From positions 1-64,000 of the forward strand of contig JAJBSV010000012.1 of assembly GCA_020861185.1 (NCBI GenBank): a DNA stretch of 64,000 bases, read 5' to 3'. The stretch is from Ruminococcus sp. (GTDB taxonomy: Bacteria; Bacillota; Clostridia; Oscillospirales; Ruminococcaceae). Below are positions 54,995 to 63,229 of the stretch, piece after piece. The notes under the pieces are model-generated. The model saw only the letters and a program-made list of their open reading frames with translations, searched no databases and had not been told where the DNA came from. Within the stretch, counting starts at the first letter, position 1; each line of letters begins with the position of its first letter. The translations under genes were made by a program, and so were the position numbers.

Positions 54995-55025
54995 AAGAGT
55001 TGCCTCCCTTTCGTTTATGTCAACA

Positions 55026-55054
55026 ATTCTATGCTAATTGAATCCAAATTGCAA
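55026..55054 (-). promoter_or_regulatory. Promoter of the ECF S-component gene
   Basis: TTGCAA (55054-55049), 17 bases, TAGAAT (55031-55026) on the minus strand. No riboswitch-like structure is seen in the short leader. The rest of the 54995-55308 gap shows nothing I can name. Confidence 0.7.
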
Positions 55055-55308
55055 ATCGGTCGGAAATTTTATTTAAGCTTCTAAATTGTGCAGATTGCAT
55101 AGTTTTGGGGAGGCGAAATCTTCGGAATAGTCGATATTTCACAACGAATTTCGGAAATTTTGCGGTTGATTTTTATGATTAAGAAAAGTTGCACAACAAT
55201 CGGGATGATTTTGAAGCTTTAAAGTGGGCAATTTGTAAGAAATTTTCGGGGTTGACAATTACTTATGATATCAAACGCTAAGACGTCAAAAAACTCATCT
55301 CAACATCG

Positions 55309-55698
55309 TTACTCAGACAAAACGTACTCAGAAATCATTCTTCCGATTTCTCCGATATCGACATTGCCCTTAAATTCAAATTTGGCTGTAAATCCATTTG
55401 TAAACATAAGGAATAGCTCTGAATCTGGTACAAGCTCCATGAATCCCACAGTCTGTATTGCGAAATATTGAATATTTGAATAGGGCATCGAGCTGAACGA
55501 TTTTTTCCTACCAGTTATTCCCTGAACATCAATTGATATTATTCTCTTGTTCGTGAACACGAGTTGGTCACGCGCTGTTTTAAACGCAGCACTAATGATT
55601 TCACCATCGATCAACAAACCTTTTACATCATTTCGTACGCTGTCTACATTGATGGGTGTAAGTGTCCATCCAGTATTCTGGTTAAAATTAATTGCCAT
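55309..55698 (-). CDS. PH-domain (bPH_1-like) protein
   Basis: 129 residues. EIISAAFKTARDQLVFTNKRIISIDVQGITGRKKSFSSMPYSNIQYFAIQTVGFMELVPDSELFLMFTNGFTAKFEF is the bacterial PH-like pattern. Such single-domain proteins form pentameric rings; cytosolic role unknown. The ATG follows GGAGG. Monocistronic, with its own promoter. Confidence 0.88.
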   Translation of the reverse strand: MAINFNQNTGWTLTPINVDSVRNDVKGLLIDGEIISAAFKTARDQLVFTNKRIISIDVQGITGRKKSFSSMPYSNIQYFAIQTVGFMELVPDSELFLMFTNGFTAKFEFKGNVDIGEIGRMISEYVLSE

Positions 55699-55782
55699 TG
55701 TTATACCTCCAAACGCTATTTATGATCATCGCAAAGAGTGTGATCAGCTTACTATTTGTAATGATACATATTTCTAACTCCT

Positions 55783-55811
55783 ATATTAACACAACTGTAT
55801 AGAAAAATCAA
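55783..55811 (-). promoter_or_regulatory. Promoter of the PH-domain gene
   Basis: TTGATT (55811-55806), 17 bases, TAATAT (55788-55783) on the minus strand, with about 80 bases of leader. Confidence 0.6.
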
Positions 55812-55930
55812 TATTTTTTGAACATTTTCAACTGTATATGTTTGTTTATAAAGCTCACTCTATCAAAAAGTTGCAACTTGGTTCATATCTCTCGGCATTG
55901 CAATAGCCTTTATTTTACCTACATTTTGCC

Positions 55931-55959
55931 TTGACAGATTGCACAAAAAATGATACTAT
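55931..55959 (+). promoter_or_regulatory. Promoter of the four-gene redox/membrane operon
   Basis: TTGACA at 55931, 17 bases, TACTAT at 55954. Leader of about 45 bases to the first ATG. The rest of the 55699-56009 gap is AT-rich without other recognisable features. Confidence 0.75.
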
Positions 55960-56009
55960 ATAATATTGGATATGTCAAAAATAAATATTCTTTGGAGGAG
56001 ATTTTAACC

Positions 56010-56936
56010 ATGAGCAGTTACAAGGATTTAAGAATCGTAGATAACTTCTACCAGACCTCAGCGTTCTTCCCGATGCCGACGATGATGATTGGCACCATCG
56101 CTGACGACGGAAGCACCACCTTTGGTCCCTATTCCCTCTGTTCGCCCTACTATGTTGCGGGCAAGGGATATTACGCAATGATTCTCAACTGCCGCAATTC
56201 TTCGAATACGGCACAGAACATTCTCAAGAGAAAGAGATGTACTCTCAACTTCATCTATGACGACAAAAAGCTCTTCAAGGAGGCTGTCAGAATGGGCTGG
56301 CCCGGTGACACTCCCGAGGAGAAGATGAAGGACTGCAAGTTCACCCTCGAGGACGGACTCCTGAAGGAAGCCGACCCGAACGGCACTTATCCGCAGGTCA
56401 TCAAGGAATGCTTCCAGGTGTTTGAGTGTGTCTGGATGGACACTCTCGACAATGCTCAGGACGACCAGCCCGGCGAGCTCCACGGCTATCCCGGACCCTA
56501 CCACGATTTCAACGGTATCACCTCCGAGTTCGGCGCGCACTTCATCCTCAAGATCGAGAAGATTCTCATGAAGGAGAAGCACTACAACGCAATCATCAAC
56601 GGCGTCAAGGCTTCCGGATTCCCGAAGGTTCCGGTTGACTACGGCTATCGCGATTCAAAGAACTTCTGGTATACCCACTTCTCCCGCCCGATTCCCGAGC
56701 TCCTGCCTGTAAGAGAGGGCAACCTCGACTCGGTCAAGTACGCCGCAAAGAGAATCGACCCTGACGTTCAGTTCACCGATGAGGCTTGCATGAAGCTTAT
56801 AAACGTCCCGAGAATCTTCCTCCCGACTGCCTTGAAGGGCTGTGTTGACTGGGCAAAGCAGAACGGCGTCACCCTCATCACCGAGGAGCACATGAACATC
56901 ATCAACGACAAGCGCTCGAAAGAGAAAAACAAATAA
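56010..56936 (+). CDS. Flavin reductase-like (FMN-binding split barrel) protein
   Basis: 308 residues from MSSYKDLRIVDNFYQTSAFFPMP, after GGAGGAG (the tracked start is 20 codons upstream). Residues 15-130 (PMPTMMIGTIADDGSTTFGPYSLCSPYYVAGKGYYAMILNCRNSSNTAQNILKRKRCTLNFI) match the split-barrel flavin-binding fold. The rest is specific to this group. First gene of an operon with an SDR, a DUF1295 protein and a membrane protein; probably redox chemistry on a membrane-associated substrate. Confidence 0.75.
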   Translation: MSSYKDLRIVDNFYQTSAFFPMPTMMIGTIADDGSTTFGPYSLCSPYYVAGKGYYAMILNCRNSSNTAQNILKRKRCTLNFIYDDKKLFKEAVRMGWPGDTPEEKMKDCKFTLEDGLLKEADPNGTYPQVIKECFQVFECVWMDTLDNAQDDQPGELHGYPGPYHDFNGITSEFGAHFILKIEKILMKEKHYNAIINGVKASGFPKVPVDYGYRDSKNFWYTHFSRPIPELLPVREGNLDSVKYAAKRIDPDVQFTDEACMKLINVPRIFLPTALKGCVDWAKQNGVTLITEEHMNIINDKRSKEKNK

Positions 56937-56954
56937 TTGAAGGGAGAACGTGAA

Positions 56955-57806
56955 ATGAAAGTAGTATTGGCAGGAGCTTATGGCAAGCTCGGAAGCGAAA
57001 TCCTCAAGTCGCTCGTTTCGAGAAACATCGAAACCGTTGCGGCTGACATGGTTGAAAGAGACATCGAGGGGCTTGATAAGTCAAAGTACACCTTCAAGAA
57101 GCTCGACGTCACGAATAAAGAGGCTCTCAAGGGCTTGTGCGACGGCGCAGACACGGTCATCACAACCGTTGGTCTCACTGCCACAAGCGCAACCCTCACA
57201 AACTATGACATCGACTACAACGGCAACCTGAATCTTTTGGAAGAAGCCAGGAGTGCCGGCGTCACGAAGTTCGTCTATATTTCGGTTATCAAGGCTGACA
57301 AGGCGTCCGACGTCCCGATGCTCCACGCAAAGTATCTCTTTGAAGAGAAACTGAAGGAAAGCGGAATCTCCTATGTCATCCACCGCCCGACCGGATATTT
57401 CTACGATATAGTCAAAGTCTTCAAGCCTATGATTGAGAACGGCAAGGTTACCCTTCTCGGCAAGGCTCCCGTTCATGCCAACGTCGTCCACACTCCCGAC
57501 TTCGCCGAGTTCATCGTCGACCACATCGGCGACAATAATGTCACCTATGATGTCGGCGGCAAGGAGACCTGGTCTTATGAAGAGATTGCCCGCATGTGCT
57601 TTGCAGCGGCAGGCAAGGAGCCGGTCATCAAGCGTGCTCCGGCTTGGCTCTTCGACGTCTTGGGAAATCTCCCGAAGAACAAGAAGAACGGCAAGAAGGC
57701 AATCCTCAAGTTCTCGAAGTGGACTCTGACGGAAGAGATGGTCGGCGACACACATGTCGGCGATTCAAGCTTCAAAGAGTACATCAACGAGAGTTTCAAG
57801 AAGTAA
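56955..57806 (+). CDS. NAD(P)-binding SDR/NmrA-like protein
   Basis: 283 residues from MKVVLAGAYGKLGSEILKSLVSRN after AAGGGAG (tracked start six codons upstream). The N-terminal GAYGKLG loop is the Rossmann dinucleotide site. DGADTVITTVG and KFVYISVIKAD..HAKYLFEEKLKESGISYVIHRPTGYF are typical of atypical SDRs of the NmrA/isoflavone-reductase kind. Second gene of the operon; the next start follows 14 bases after its stop. Confidence 0.88.
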   Translation: MKVVLAGAYGKLGSEILKSLVSRNIETVAADMVERDIEGLDKSKYTFKKLDVTNKEALKGLCDGADTVITTVGLTATSATLTNYDIDYNGNLNLLEEARSAGVTKFVYISVIKADKASDVPMLHAKYLFEEKLKESGISYVIHRPTGYFYDIVKVFKPMIENGKVTLLGKAPVHANVVHTPDFAEFIVDHIGDNNVTYDVGGKETWSYEEIARMCFAAAGKEPVIKRAPAWLFDVLGNLPKNKKNGKKAILKFSKWTLTEEMVGDTHVGDSSFKEYINESFKK

Positions 57807-57820
57807 GGGGGGATTAAGCT

Positions 57821-58626
57821 ATGAGTATATGGGGATATTTTGGGATATTCTTTGTCGTCAGCCTTCTGTGCTGTGCAATCGGATTCAAGAAGTATGTCTA
57901 CTTCCTCTCGGTCGGCTACGGCTTCTCCGTAATCGGCTTGGCGTGGCGTATCTCGTCTCCGCATTTGCGGGCGGCTTCGCATGGAATATCGTAACGATTT
58001 TGCAGTGCGTTCTTTTCGTAATCTACGGTGCAAGACTTTCCGGCTTCCTGCTCGCGAGGGAGCTTAAGAACGGCAACTATCGCAAGGTTCTTAAAGAGGC
58101 TACGAAAGAGGACGAAAAGCCGATGCCTGTCTTCGTCAAGATTGCAATCTGGATTTGCGTCGGGCTCCTCTACTTCGCCCAGACCTCGCCGGTCTTCTAC
58201 AGAATCTATAACGGCAAGGGCGAGGACGTCGTCCTTCCGCTTATCGGCGTAATCATCAGCGCCTGCGGGCTCATCCTCGAGTCGATTTCCGACAAACAGA
58301 AGAGCGCCCAGAAGGCTGAAAACCCGAACATGGTTGCAACCAAGGGGCTCTTTAAGATGGTCAGATGCCCGAACTATCTCGGCGAAATCATCTTCTGGAC
58401 GGGTGTCCTCATCGGTTCGGTCAACGCTCTTCATGGCGTAGGACAGTGGATTGTTGCGGTCCTCGGCTGGATTCTCATCGTGATGGTAATGTTCAACGGC
58501 GCACAGCGTCTCGACCGCCGTCAGGAAAAGAGATACGGCTCTATGAAGGAATACAGGGACTATGCCGACCACACACCGATTATTCTGCCGCTGATTCCTC
58601 TTTATCATGTCGGAAAATATAAATAA
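57821..58626 (+). pseudogene. DUF1295-type membrane reductase with one-base frameshift
   Basis: The natural start is ATG at 57821 (MSIWGYFGIFFVVSLLCCAIGFKKYVYFLSVGYGFSVIGL). The rest of the protein (VAYLVSAFAGGFAWNIVTILQCVLFVIYG...) is in another frame, entered near 57938. Adding one G (ggcttGgGcgtggcg) restores VIGLGVAYLV, so a G appears to be missing. The C-terminal half carries LFKMVRCPNYLGEIIFWTGVLIG and the tail of steroid 5-alpha-reductase-like/DUF1295 proteins. The tracked ORF start at 57754 lies inside the SDR gene and is wrong. Real mutation or sequencing error. Confidence 0.8.
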
Positions 58627-58644
58627 TAGAAGGGAAAGAAAAAT

Positions 58645-59292
58645 ATGACCATACCAATGGCGCTCGTCGATTACATTCCGGTTCTGATGTTTTTAATCGC
58701 CGCTGTAATCCTTCGAAGAGACCTTTACAAAAGCATGAGCAAGGGTGCGTTTGCGCTCTTCTCGGCGGGAACCATAACCGTTTTCGTCGCCGGATTCTAT
58801 AAGGCAACGTGGAAGCTCCTCTATGCCGCAGGAGTCTGCGACTTCACATCCTTAAACAAATCCTTCTTCCCGATGCAGACGACCGGCTTCGTCCTCGCCG
58901 CACTCGGAATGCTCGCTCTCCTCTGCCACAAGCAGGGAAACGAAAACAAGCTCAACTCGGTTGCGATTATTCCGGTTCTCGGAATCCTCCTGACCGCCGC
59001 GGCACCGGCTGAGTACTCCGGCACGATGATTTTCGTCATGCTGATGGTCTTGGGCGTGCTCGTCCTCGACGTTGGACTCATAATCATCTCGGCAAGGCAC
59101 AAGCAAACCCTCGCCGCCGTGATTTACGGAATCTCGTTCGTGTTCGTAATGGGCATGGGATATCTTTCATCGAAAGATTTCGAACAGGCTTCGATGAACT
59201 GGATTGCGGAATTCACCAACGTCCTCGGACAGGGAACGTTCCTTTTGGCGACTTGGATGCTCCATAAAAAGGCGTTTGCGGAAAATAAGTAA
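58645..59292 (+). CDS. Polytopic membrane protein, unknown
   Basis: 215 residues, about six or seven membrane helices (YIPVLMFLIAAVIL, GAFALFSAGTITVFVAGFY, TTGFVLAALGMLALLC, LIIISARH..AAVIYGISFVFVMGMGY). Last gene of the operon, AGGGAAAG before the ATG. No family recognised; probably works with the DUF1295 and SDR proteins at the membrane. Confidence 0.75.
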   Translation: MTIPMALVDYIPVLMFLIAAVILRRDLYKSMSKGAFALFSAGTITVFVAGFYKATWKLLYAAGVCDFTSLNKSFFPMQTTGFVLAALGMLALLCHKQGNENKLNSVAIIPVLGILLTAAAPAEYSGTMIFVMLMVLGVLVLDVGLIIISARHKQTLAAVIYGISFVFVMGMGYLSSKDFEQASMNWIAEFTNVLGQGTFLLATWMLHKKAFAENK

Positions 59293-59312
59293 AGATTTTT
59301 AAGGTATAAGAT

Positions 59313-59347
59313 AACCCCACCGTAGAGATGCGGTGGGGTTGATTTTT
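59313..59347 (+). terminator. Terminator of the redox/membrane operon
   Basis: AACCCCACCG, 8-base loop, CGGTGGGGTT then GATTTTTG. Confidence 0.88.
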
Positions 59348-59370
59348 GCAGTAAAACAAAAATTACAACG

Positions 59371-59428
59371 AAAAATGTAGCCGACATTACACTTTTTGCA
59401 GGGAAAAAGTGTGTACGGCTACATTTTT
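59371..59428. repeat. Long hairpin-forming inverted repeat
   Basis: AAAAATGTAGCCG ... ACACTTTTT, loop GCAGGG, AAAAAGTGT ... CGGCTACATTTTT. Two nested perfect stems of 13 and 9 bp. It looks like a miniature palindromic element or a second bidirectional terminator before the restriction locus. Confidence 0.65.
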
Positions 59429-59507
59429 TACAACGAATAGGTGTTAAGCTCTTAAATATGCGAACGTTTGAGCATATAGTCCCTTATTAATAGTGACTTA
59501 TTGTATG

Positions 59508-59535
59508 TAGACTTTTTGTATTCACATTTTATAAT
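59508..59535 (+). promoter_or_regulatory. Promoter of the controller/restriction genes
   Basis: TATAAT at 59530 with a poor -35 (TAGACT, 16 bases). The stretch GTGACTTATTGTATGTAGACT just upstream repeats GACT and may be the controller binding site; weak -35 boxes are usual where a C protein activates. Confidence 0.5.
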
Positions 59536-59558
59536 TAAAAACATAGAGGTGAAATTTC

Positions 59559-59771
59559 ATGGATATCGTTAAAGTCTTTGGAACAAACTTAAAGAAATAT
59601 CGCACTGCCTTAGGCTTGTCTCAAGAAGCATTTGCAGAAAAATGTGGTATGCACAGAACATATATCAGTGCAATCGAATGCCACCGCCGTAGCATTTCGC
59701 TTGAGAATGTTCAAAGGATAGCAGATGCGCTTGGAGTTGAAACTTATAAATTATTTTTGGAGGAAAAATAG
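59559..59771 (+). CDS. HTH controller protein of the restriction-modification system
   Basis: 70 residues. GTNLKKYRTALGLSQEAFAEKCGMHRTYISAIECHRRSISLENVQRIADALGV is a Cro/C1-type HTH of the size and sequence style of restriction C proteins. It lies three bases before the nuclease gene and convergent to the methylase, so it probably delays nuclease expression after entry into a new cell. Confidence 0.85.
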   Translation: MDIVKVFGTNLKKYRTALGLSQEAFAEKCGMHRTYISAIECHRRSISLENVQRIADALGVETYKLFLEEK

Positions 59772-59774
59772 AAA

Positions 59775-60507
59775 TTGATTACAACACTTGACGACTTCAT
59801 ACGAGAATACAAAAGAATCATCAATATGGGATGGATAAAAGCACACCGTTCAGGACCTACTGGCATCGGAAAGACATTGGAAGACCTTCTCGGAATCAAA
59901 GAAAACAATCTTGACATGCCGGATTTTGGAGAATATGAGCTAAAATCTTGCCGAATTGACTCAAACAGCATGCTGACTATGTTCACCAAATCACCACAGC
60001 CAAGAAAATCAAATACATATCTCCGCTTGAAGTATGGCTATTCCAGCGATACTTATTTCAGTGACGAAAAAGTTATTCATTCAACACTATCGGCAAATCG
60101 CTTCACCAAAATCTCAAGTAGCGGACACAGTCTCAAAATCTCTTGCCTTGAAGATGGCATTTATATTGAATCAGAATCTGGAATAGAAAATGTTTTTTTG
60201 GTCAAAAGCTAACCTTAAAAAATGCTTTGAGAAAAAATATAAAAACAAATTTGTTTACGCCAAGGCTGATTCAAGAGGTAGCGGAGCAAATGAAGAATTC
60301 CGCTTTATAAGCGCTTTCGAGGTGTCCGGATTCAACTATGACTCATTTATTCACCTATTAGAATCGGGAAAAATCTACGTTGATTTGCGCATAGGACAAT
60401 ATCACGGTGGAGCAAAAGACGGAAAGACACATGACCACGGCACCAGATTCAGAATCAAAGAAATCGACCAGCCACTATTATTCACTCACAACATACAAAT
60501 TGTATAA
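59775..60507 (+). pseudogene. MvaI/BcnI-type restriction endonuclease with a frameshift
   Basis: TTG start after GGAGG. The first part (LDDFIREYKRIINMGWIKAHRSGPTGIGKTLEDLLGI..DFGEYELKSCR) contains the MvaI/BcnI catalytic D..E-x-K segment. At about 60190 the frame breaks in a seven-T run: gttttttTggtc. With six Ts, ENVFWSKANLKKCFEKKYKNKFVYAKADSRG follows, reaching the stop at 60507. The two tracked ORFs (59775-60212 and 60190-60507) are thus one gene. The fold acts as a monomer on CCNGG-type sites; the exact site is unknown. If the extra T is real, the host keeps the methylase without its nuclease. Confidence 0.8.
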
Positions 60508-60511
60508 AAAA

Positions 60512-60540
60512 AGGGCTATCTGCCCTCTTATTTTTTTCGC
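60512..60540. terminator. Bidirectional terminator between nuclease and methylase
   Basis: AAGGGC, loop TATCT, GCCCTCTTATTTTTTT on plus; AAAAAA runs on the other side serve the minus strand. Confidence 0.65.
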
Positions 60541-62003
60541 AATACAACTATACGCTCGTTAGTCATCGTTGACGACTTTTGCCCTACCTCATTTGTTGGA
60601 GAGTTCAATGACGGCATAGTTTTATTAACAATATTTCGGTCTATTGTGTACACATATTCCATGTCATATTGTGTGGCTAGTTCTGCTATAATGACATCAG
60701 TGCGAAGAATTTCTCCTTTTACTGTCCTATTACCGACGACCCAAAATTGATACCCAGCTTCTCTTGTCTTTTGGGAAATAGTAGAAATAGATTTGTCTAG
60801 GTCACAATAGAAACTATACACATCTCCTGCTCGCTTGAAATCAATATCGCGAATAACGCTAAGTGACTTTTTTAATGTATCACTCTTAATATCAGATTCA
60901 AACCAGTCTGTATGCTTAGTTCCCCCCATCAATGAACGGTCAATTCCCATGATTTCTTTTTCAGAAAGATTATCAAGATTAAGCCACTGCAGTGACAAGC
61001 GACTATACTCACCATATGCGACAGTTGTACGGCTGTCACCATATGGTGGTGAGGTAATGACTAAATCCACAGAATCATCCGGTATATCCATAAGAGTACA
61101 AGAATCACCTCTATAAACAGTAACCTTTGATTTAGGGAAAGTCATTTCGTATCTTTTCACAAAATCATTCATTTTACCGATATTGCGTTGCAATATATTC
61201 GTGAAGGTACCGATAACTTCCGGTTTAAATGCTTCTACTTTTGCCGGCGGCATCCTGAACATTTTGAATTCGCCATTCCTTCTGTTAGAAACAAATCTGA
61301 TAGTCTCACTAAAAGCAACAAAAATGAAATCACGAATATCTTCGTTGTGTACTTTCAGTATTTCGGTCTTTATCAAAGAAAGAAGAAGAATCGCACGCGG
61401 CTTAAACCAATAACCGATATTTCTAAAGTCAGGAACTTCAATATCCAAGTAATTATCGCCTACATACTTTCGCAAGTAATCAGGCGCACCTTCTCCCCAT
61501 CCTTGCTTGGCAGTCAAATCGAGCTTATAAGCGTTTTGTATAACATCGTCCACTCCATCAACCTGTAGCTGACAGTCATAATATCTGTTCTTAATTCTCT
61601 CAGTAAGATTATCTGCCTCTCGTTTCAGTTCGTCAACATCCAAAGGAGTCGTTTTCACCTTGCACAGAAGCACAGCTAATGGGTTCATGTCATTGCCACA
61701 GACGTTTTGAATTCCGGCAAGCATTCCTTCCACTAAAACTGTGCCTGACCCTGCAAACGGATCCAAGAGGGACTCAACCGGCATGATTTCTTTTACTATT
61801 CTGATAATATTTCTGCTGATTGGACAAACCATCATTGCAGGATAGTTATGGATACCATGCGTATACTCATGAACATCTTCATTTTTGAAATCCCAATAGT
61901 CCGCTGGCAACGACTTAAGGGCAGAGATTAATTTAGCATCGGCAACACCAATCTCTTTAGTGGCTAACGGTCTAAATTCCTGACATTCACTGTACCTACA
62001 CAT
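60528..62003 (-). CDS. DNA methyltransferase of the MvaI-like system
   Basis: 491 residues after GAGGTGGG. AdoMet motif LLDPFAGSGTVLVEGMLAGIQNVCGNDMNPLA (about 88-120) precedes the catalytic TSPPYGDSRTTVAYG (about 323-337); TSPPY with this order and the MvaI-type partner suggests N4-cytosine methylation. The long region between the motifs includes the target-recognition part. Convergent with its nuclease. It protects the chromosome at the sites cut by the partner. Confidence 0.88.
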   Translation of the reverse strand: MCRYSECQEFRPLATKEIGVADAKLISALKSLPADYWDFKNEDVHEYTHGIHNYPAMMVCPISRNIIRIVKEIMPVESLLDPFAGSGTVLVEGMLAGIQNVCGNDMNPLAVLLCKVKTTPLDVDELKREADNLTERIKNRYYDCQLQVDGVDDVIQNAYKLDLTAKQGWGEGAPDYLRKYVGDNYLDIEVPDFRNIGYWFKPRAILLLSLIKTEILKVHNEDIRDFIFVAFSETIRFVSNRRNGEFKMFRMPPAKVEAFKPEVIGTFTNILQRNIGKMNDFVKRYEMTFPKSKVTVYRGDSCTLMDIPDDSVDLVITSPPYGDSRTTVAYGEYSRLSLQWLNLDNLSEKEIMGIDRSLMGGTKHTDWFESDIKSDTLKKSLSVIRDIDFKRAGDVYSFYCDLDKSISTISQKTREAGYQFWVVGNRTVKGEILRTDVIIAELATQYDMEYVYTIDRNIVNKTMPSLNSPTNEVGQKSSTMTNERIVVLRKK

Positions 62004-62048
62004 TTACCCACCTCTACAAATCAAAGCAAATAGTAACCTTTGCGTAAC

Positions 62049-62792
62049 TCACTCTTCCCCATCCTCCTCCGGCATATCCCAGTTGTGATATACCTGCTGG
62101 ACGTCGTCGTTGTCGTCGAGGGCGTCGAGGAGGAGACCCATGAACTTGAGCTGGGTTTCGTCGGTGAGGGTGGTATAGGTCGAGGGAATCATCGTGTCCT
62201 CTGCCGAGACGAGCTTATAGCCCGTTCCGGAAAGCTTCTCGGAAATCTTATAAACGTCGTTCGGGTCGGTGGAGACTTCGATAACATCATCTTCGACGTT
62301 GAAGTCGTTTGCGCCGGCATCGAAGCAGTCCTCCATCAGCTTGTCTTCGTCGACTCCGTCGTTCTCGAGGACGATAACGCCCTTGCGGGTGAACATGAAG
62401 GAAACACAACCGGTCGTGCCCATGTTTCCGCCGAACTTGTCGAAGTAGTGGCGGACATCTGCCGCAGTGCGGTTCTTGTTGTCGGTGAGGCACTCGACGA
62501 TGATGGCGACTCCGCCGGGACCGTAGCCCTCATAAACCATCGTCTCGTAGCTGTTCTTGTCGTTGTCGCCGGCGGCTTTCTTGATAACACGCTCGATGTT
62601 GTCGTTCGGGACGTTATTAGCCTTCGCCTTGGCGATAAGGTCTCTCAGCTTGGAGTTGGACGCAGGGTCAGGACCTCCCTCCTTGACGCAGACGGTAATC
62701 TCTCTGCCCATACGGGTGAAGACCTTCGCCTTCGCGCCGTCCGCAATTTCCTTCTTGCGCTTGATGTTGTTCCACTTTGAATGTCCTGACAT
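62049..62792 (-). CDS. yebC: YebC/PmpR family protein
   Basis: 247 residues. MSGHSKWNNIKRKKEIADGAKAKVFTRMGREI, VPNDNIERVIKKAAG and YEGYGPGGVAIIVECLTDNKNRT are diagnostic. The family binds DNA as a regulator, and recent work also ties members to ribosomes stalled at proline runs. Ordinary length and complete. Twelve bases lie between it and the Mini-RNase III stop. Confidence 0.96.
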   Translation of the reverse strand: MSGHSKWNNIKRKKEIADGAKAKVFTRMGREITVCVKEGGPDPASNSKLRDLIAKAKANNVPNDNIERVIKKAAGDNDKNSYETMVYEGYGPGGVAIIVECLTDNKNRTAADVRHYFDKFGGNMGTTGCVSFMFTRKGVIVLENDGVDEDKLMEDCFDAGANDFNVEDDVIEVSTDPNDVYKISEKLSGTGYKLVSAEDTMIPSTYTTLTDETQLKFMGLLLDALDDNDDVQQVYHNWDMPEEDGEE

Positions 62793-62804
62793 GTAAATCT
62801 CTCC

Positions 62805-63215
62805 TTAGTTTAATGCTGAGTCCTGATTTGTCCAAATAATTTCAAATAATTCGCGAACCCGCTCCTGCTGTCCCGTCAGATATAAGTATCCGAAAAGGCA
62901 CTCGAGTGCGGTCGCTGTTCTGTATTCACGGACGCTTGAATGCTTCGGCGGAGTGATTCCTCCGGCATTCCTTCCTCTGCGGAAGATGTCCGATTCCTCT
63001 TCCGAAAGAAGAGGCAAAATTTTTTCGCTCACAGCCGACTGAAACTCACAGCAGACGTACTTGACCGTGAGACTGTGGAGCTTTCCGGCGGGCATATTGG
63101 CGCTCAGGATGAGCTTTTCTCTGACGAGCTGTTCATAAACGCTGTCGCCCATGAATGCGAGCGCAGTGGGACTGTATTGTCCCACTTCCTTTTTATCCAA
63201 AGCCTTGAACGACAT
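62805..63215 (-). CDS. mrnC: Mini-ribonuclease III
   Basis: 136 residues from MSFKALDKKEVGQYSPTALAFMGDSVYEQLVREKLI, after GGAGG. The RNase III catalytic segment (ALAFMGDSVYE) and EYRTATALECLFGYLYL are present, with no double-stranded RNA-binding domain, which is the MrnC layout. It trims 23S rRNA precursors. It lies between obg and yebC. Confidence 0.92.
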   Translation of the reverse strand: MSFKALDKKEVGQYSPTALAFMGDSVYEQLVREKLILSANMPAGKLHSLTVKYVCCEFQSAVSEKILPLLSEEESDIFRRGRNAGGITPPKHSSVREYRTATALECLFGYLYLTGQQERVRELFEIIWTNQDSALN

Positions 63216-63229
63216 TCTATCCTCCAAAG

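Noticed and set aside
57081-57755. 224-residue minus-strand ORF (and 57916-58608)
   Set aside because: Shadows of the SDR and DUF1295 genes.
62040-62780. 246-residue plus-strand ORF
   Set aside because: Exact antisense of yebC, which has diagnostic family motifs; the length reflects codon bias in the real gene.
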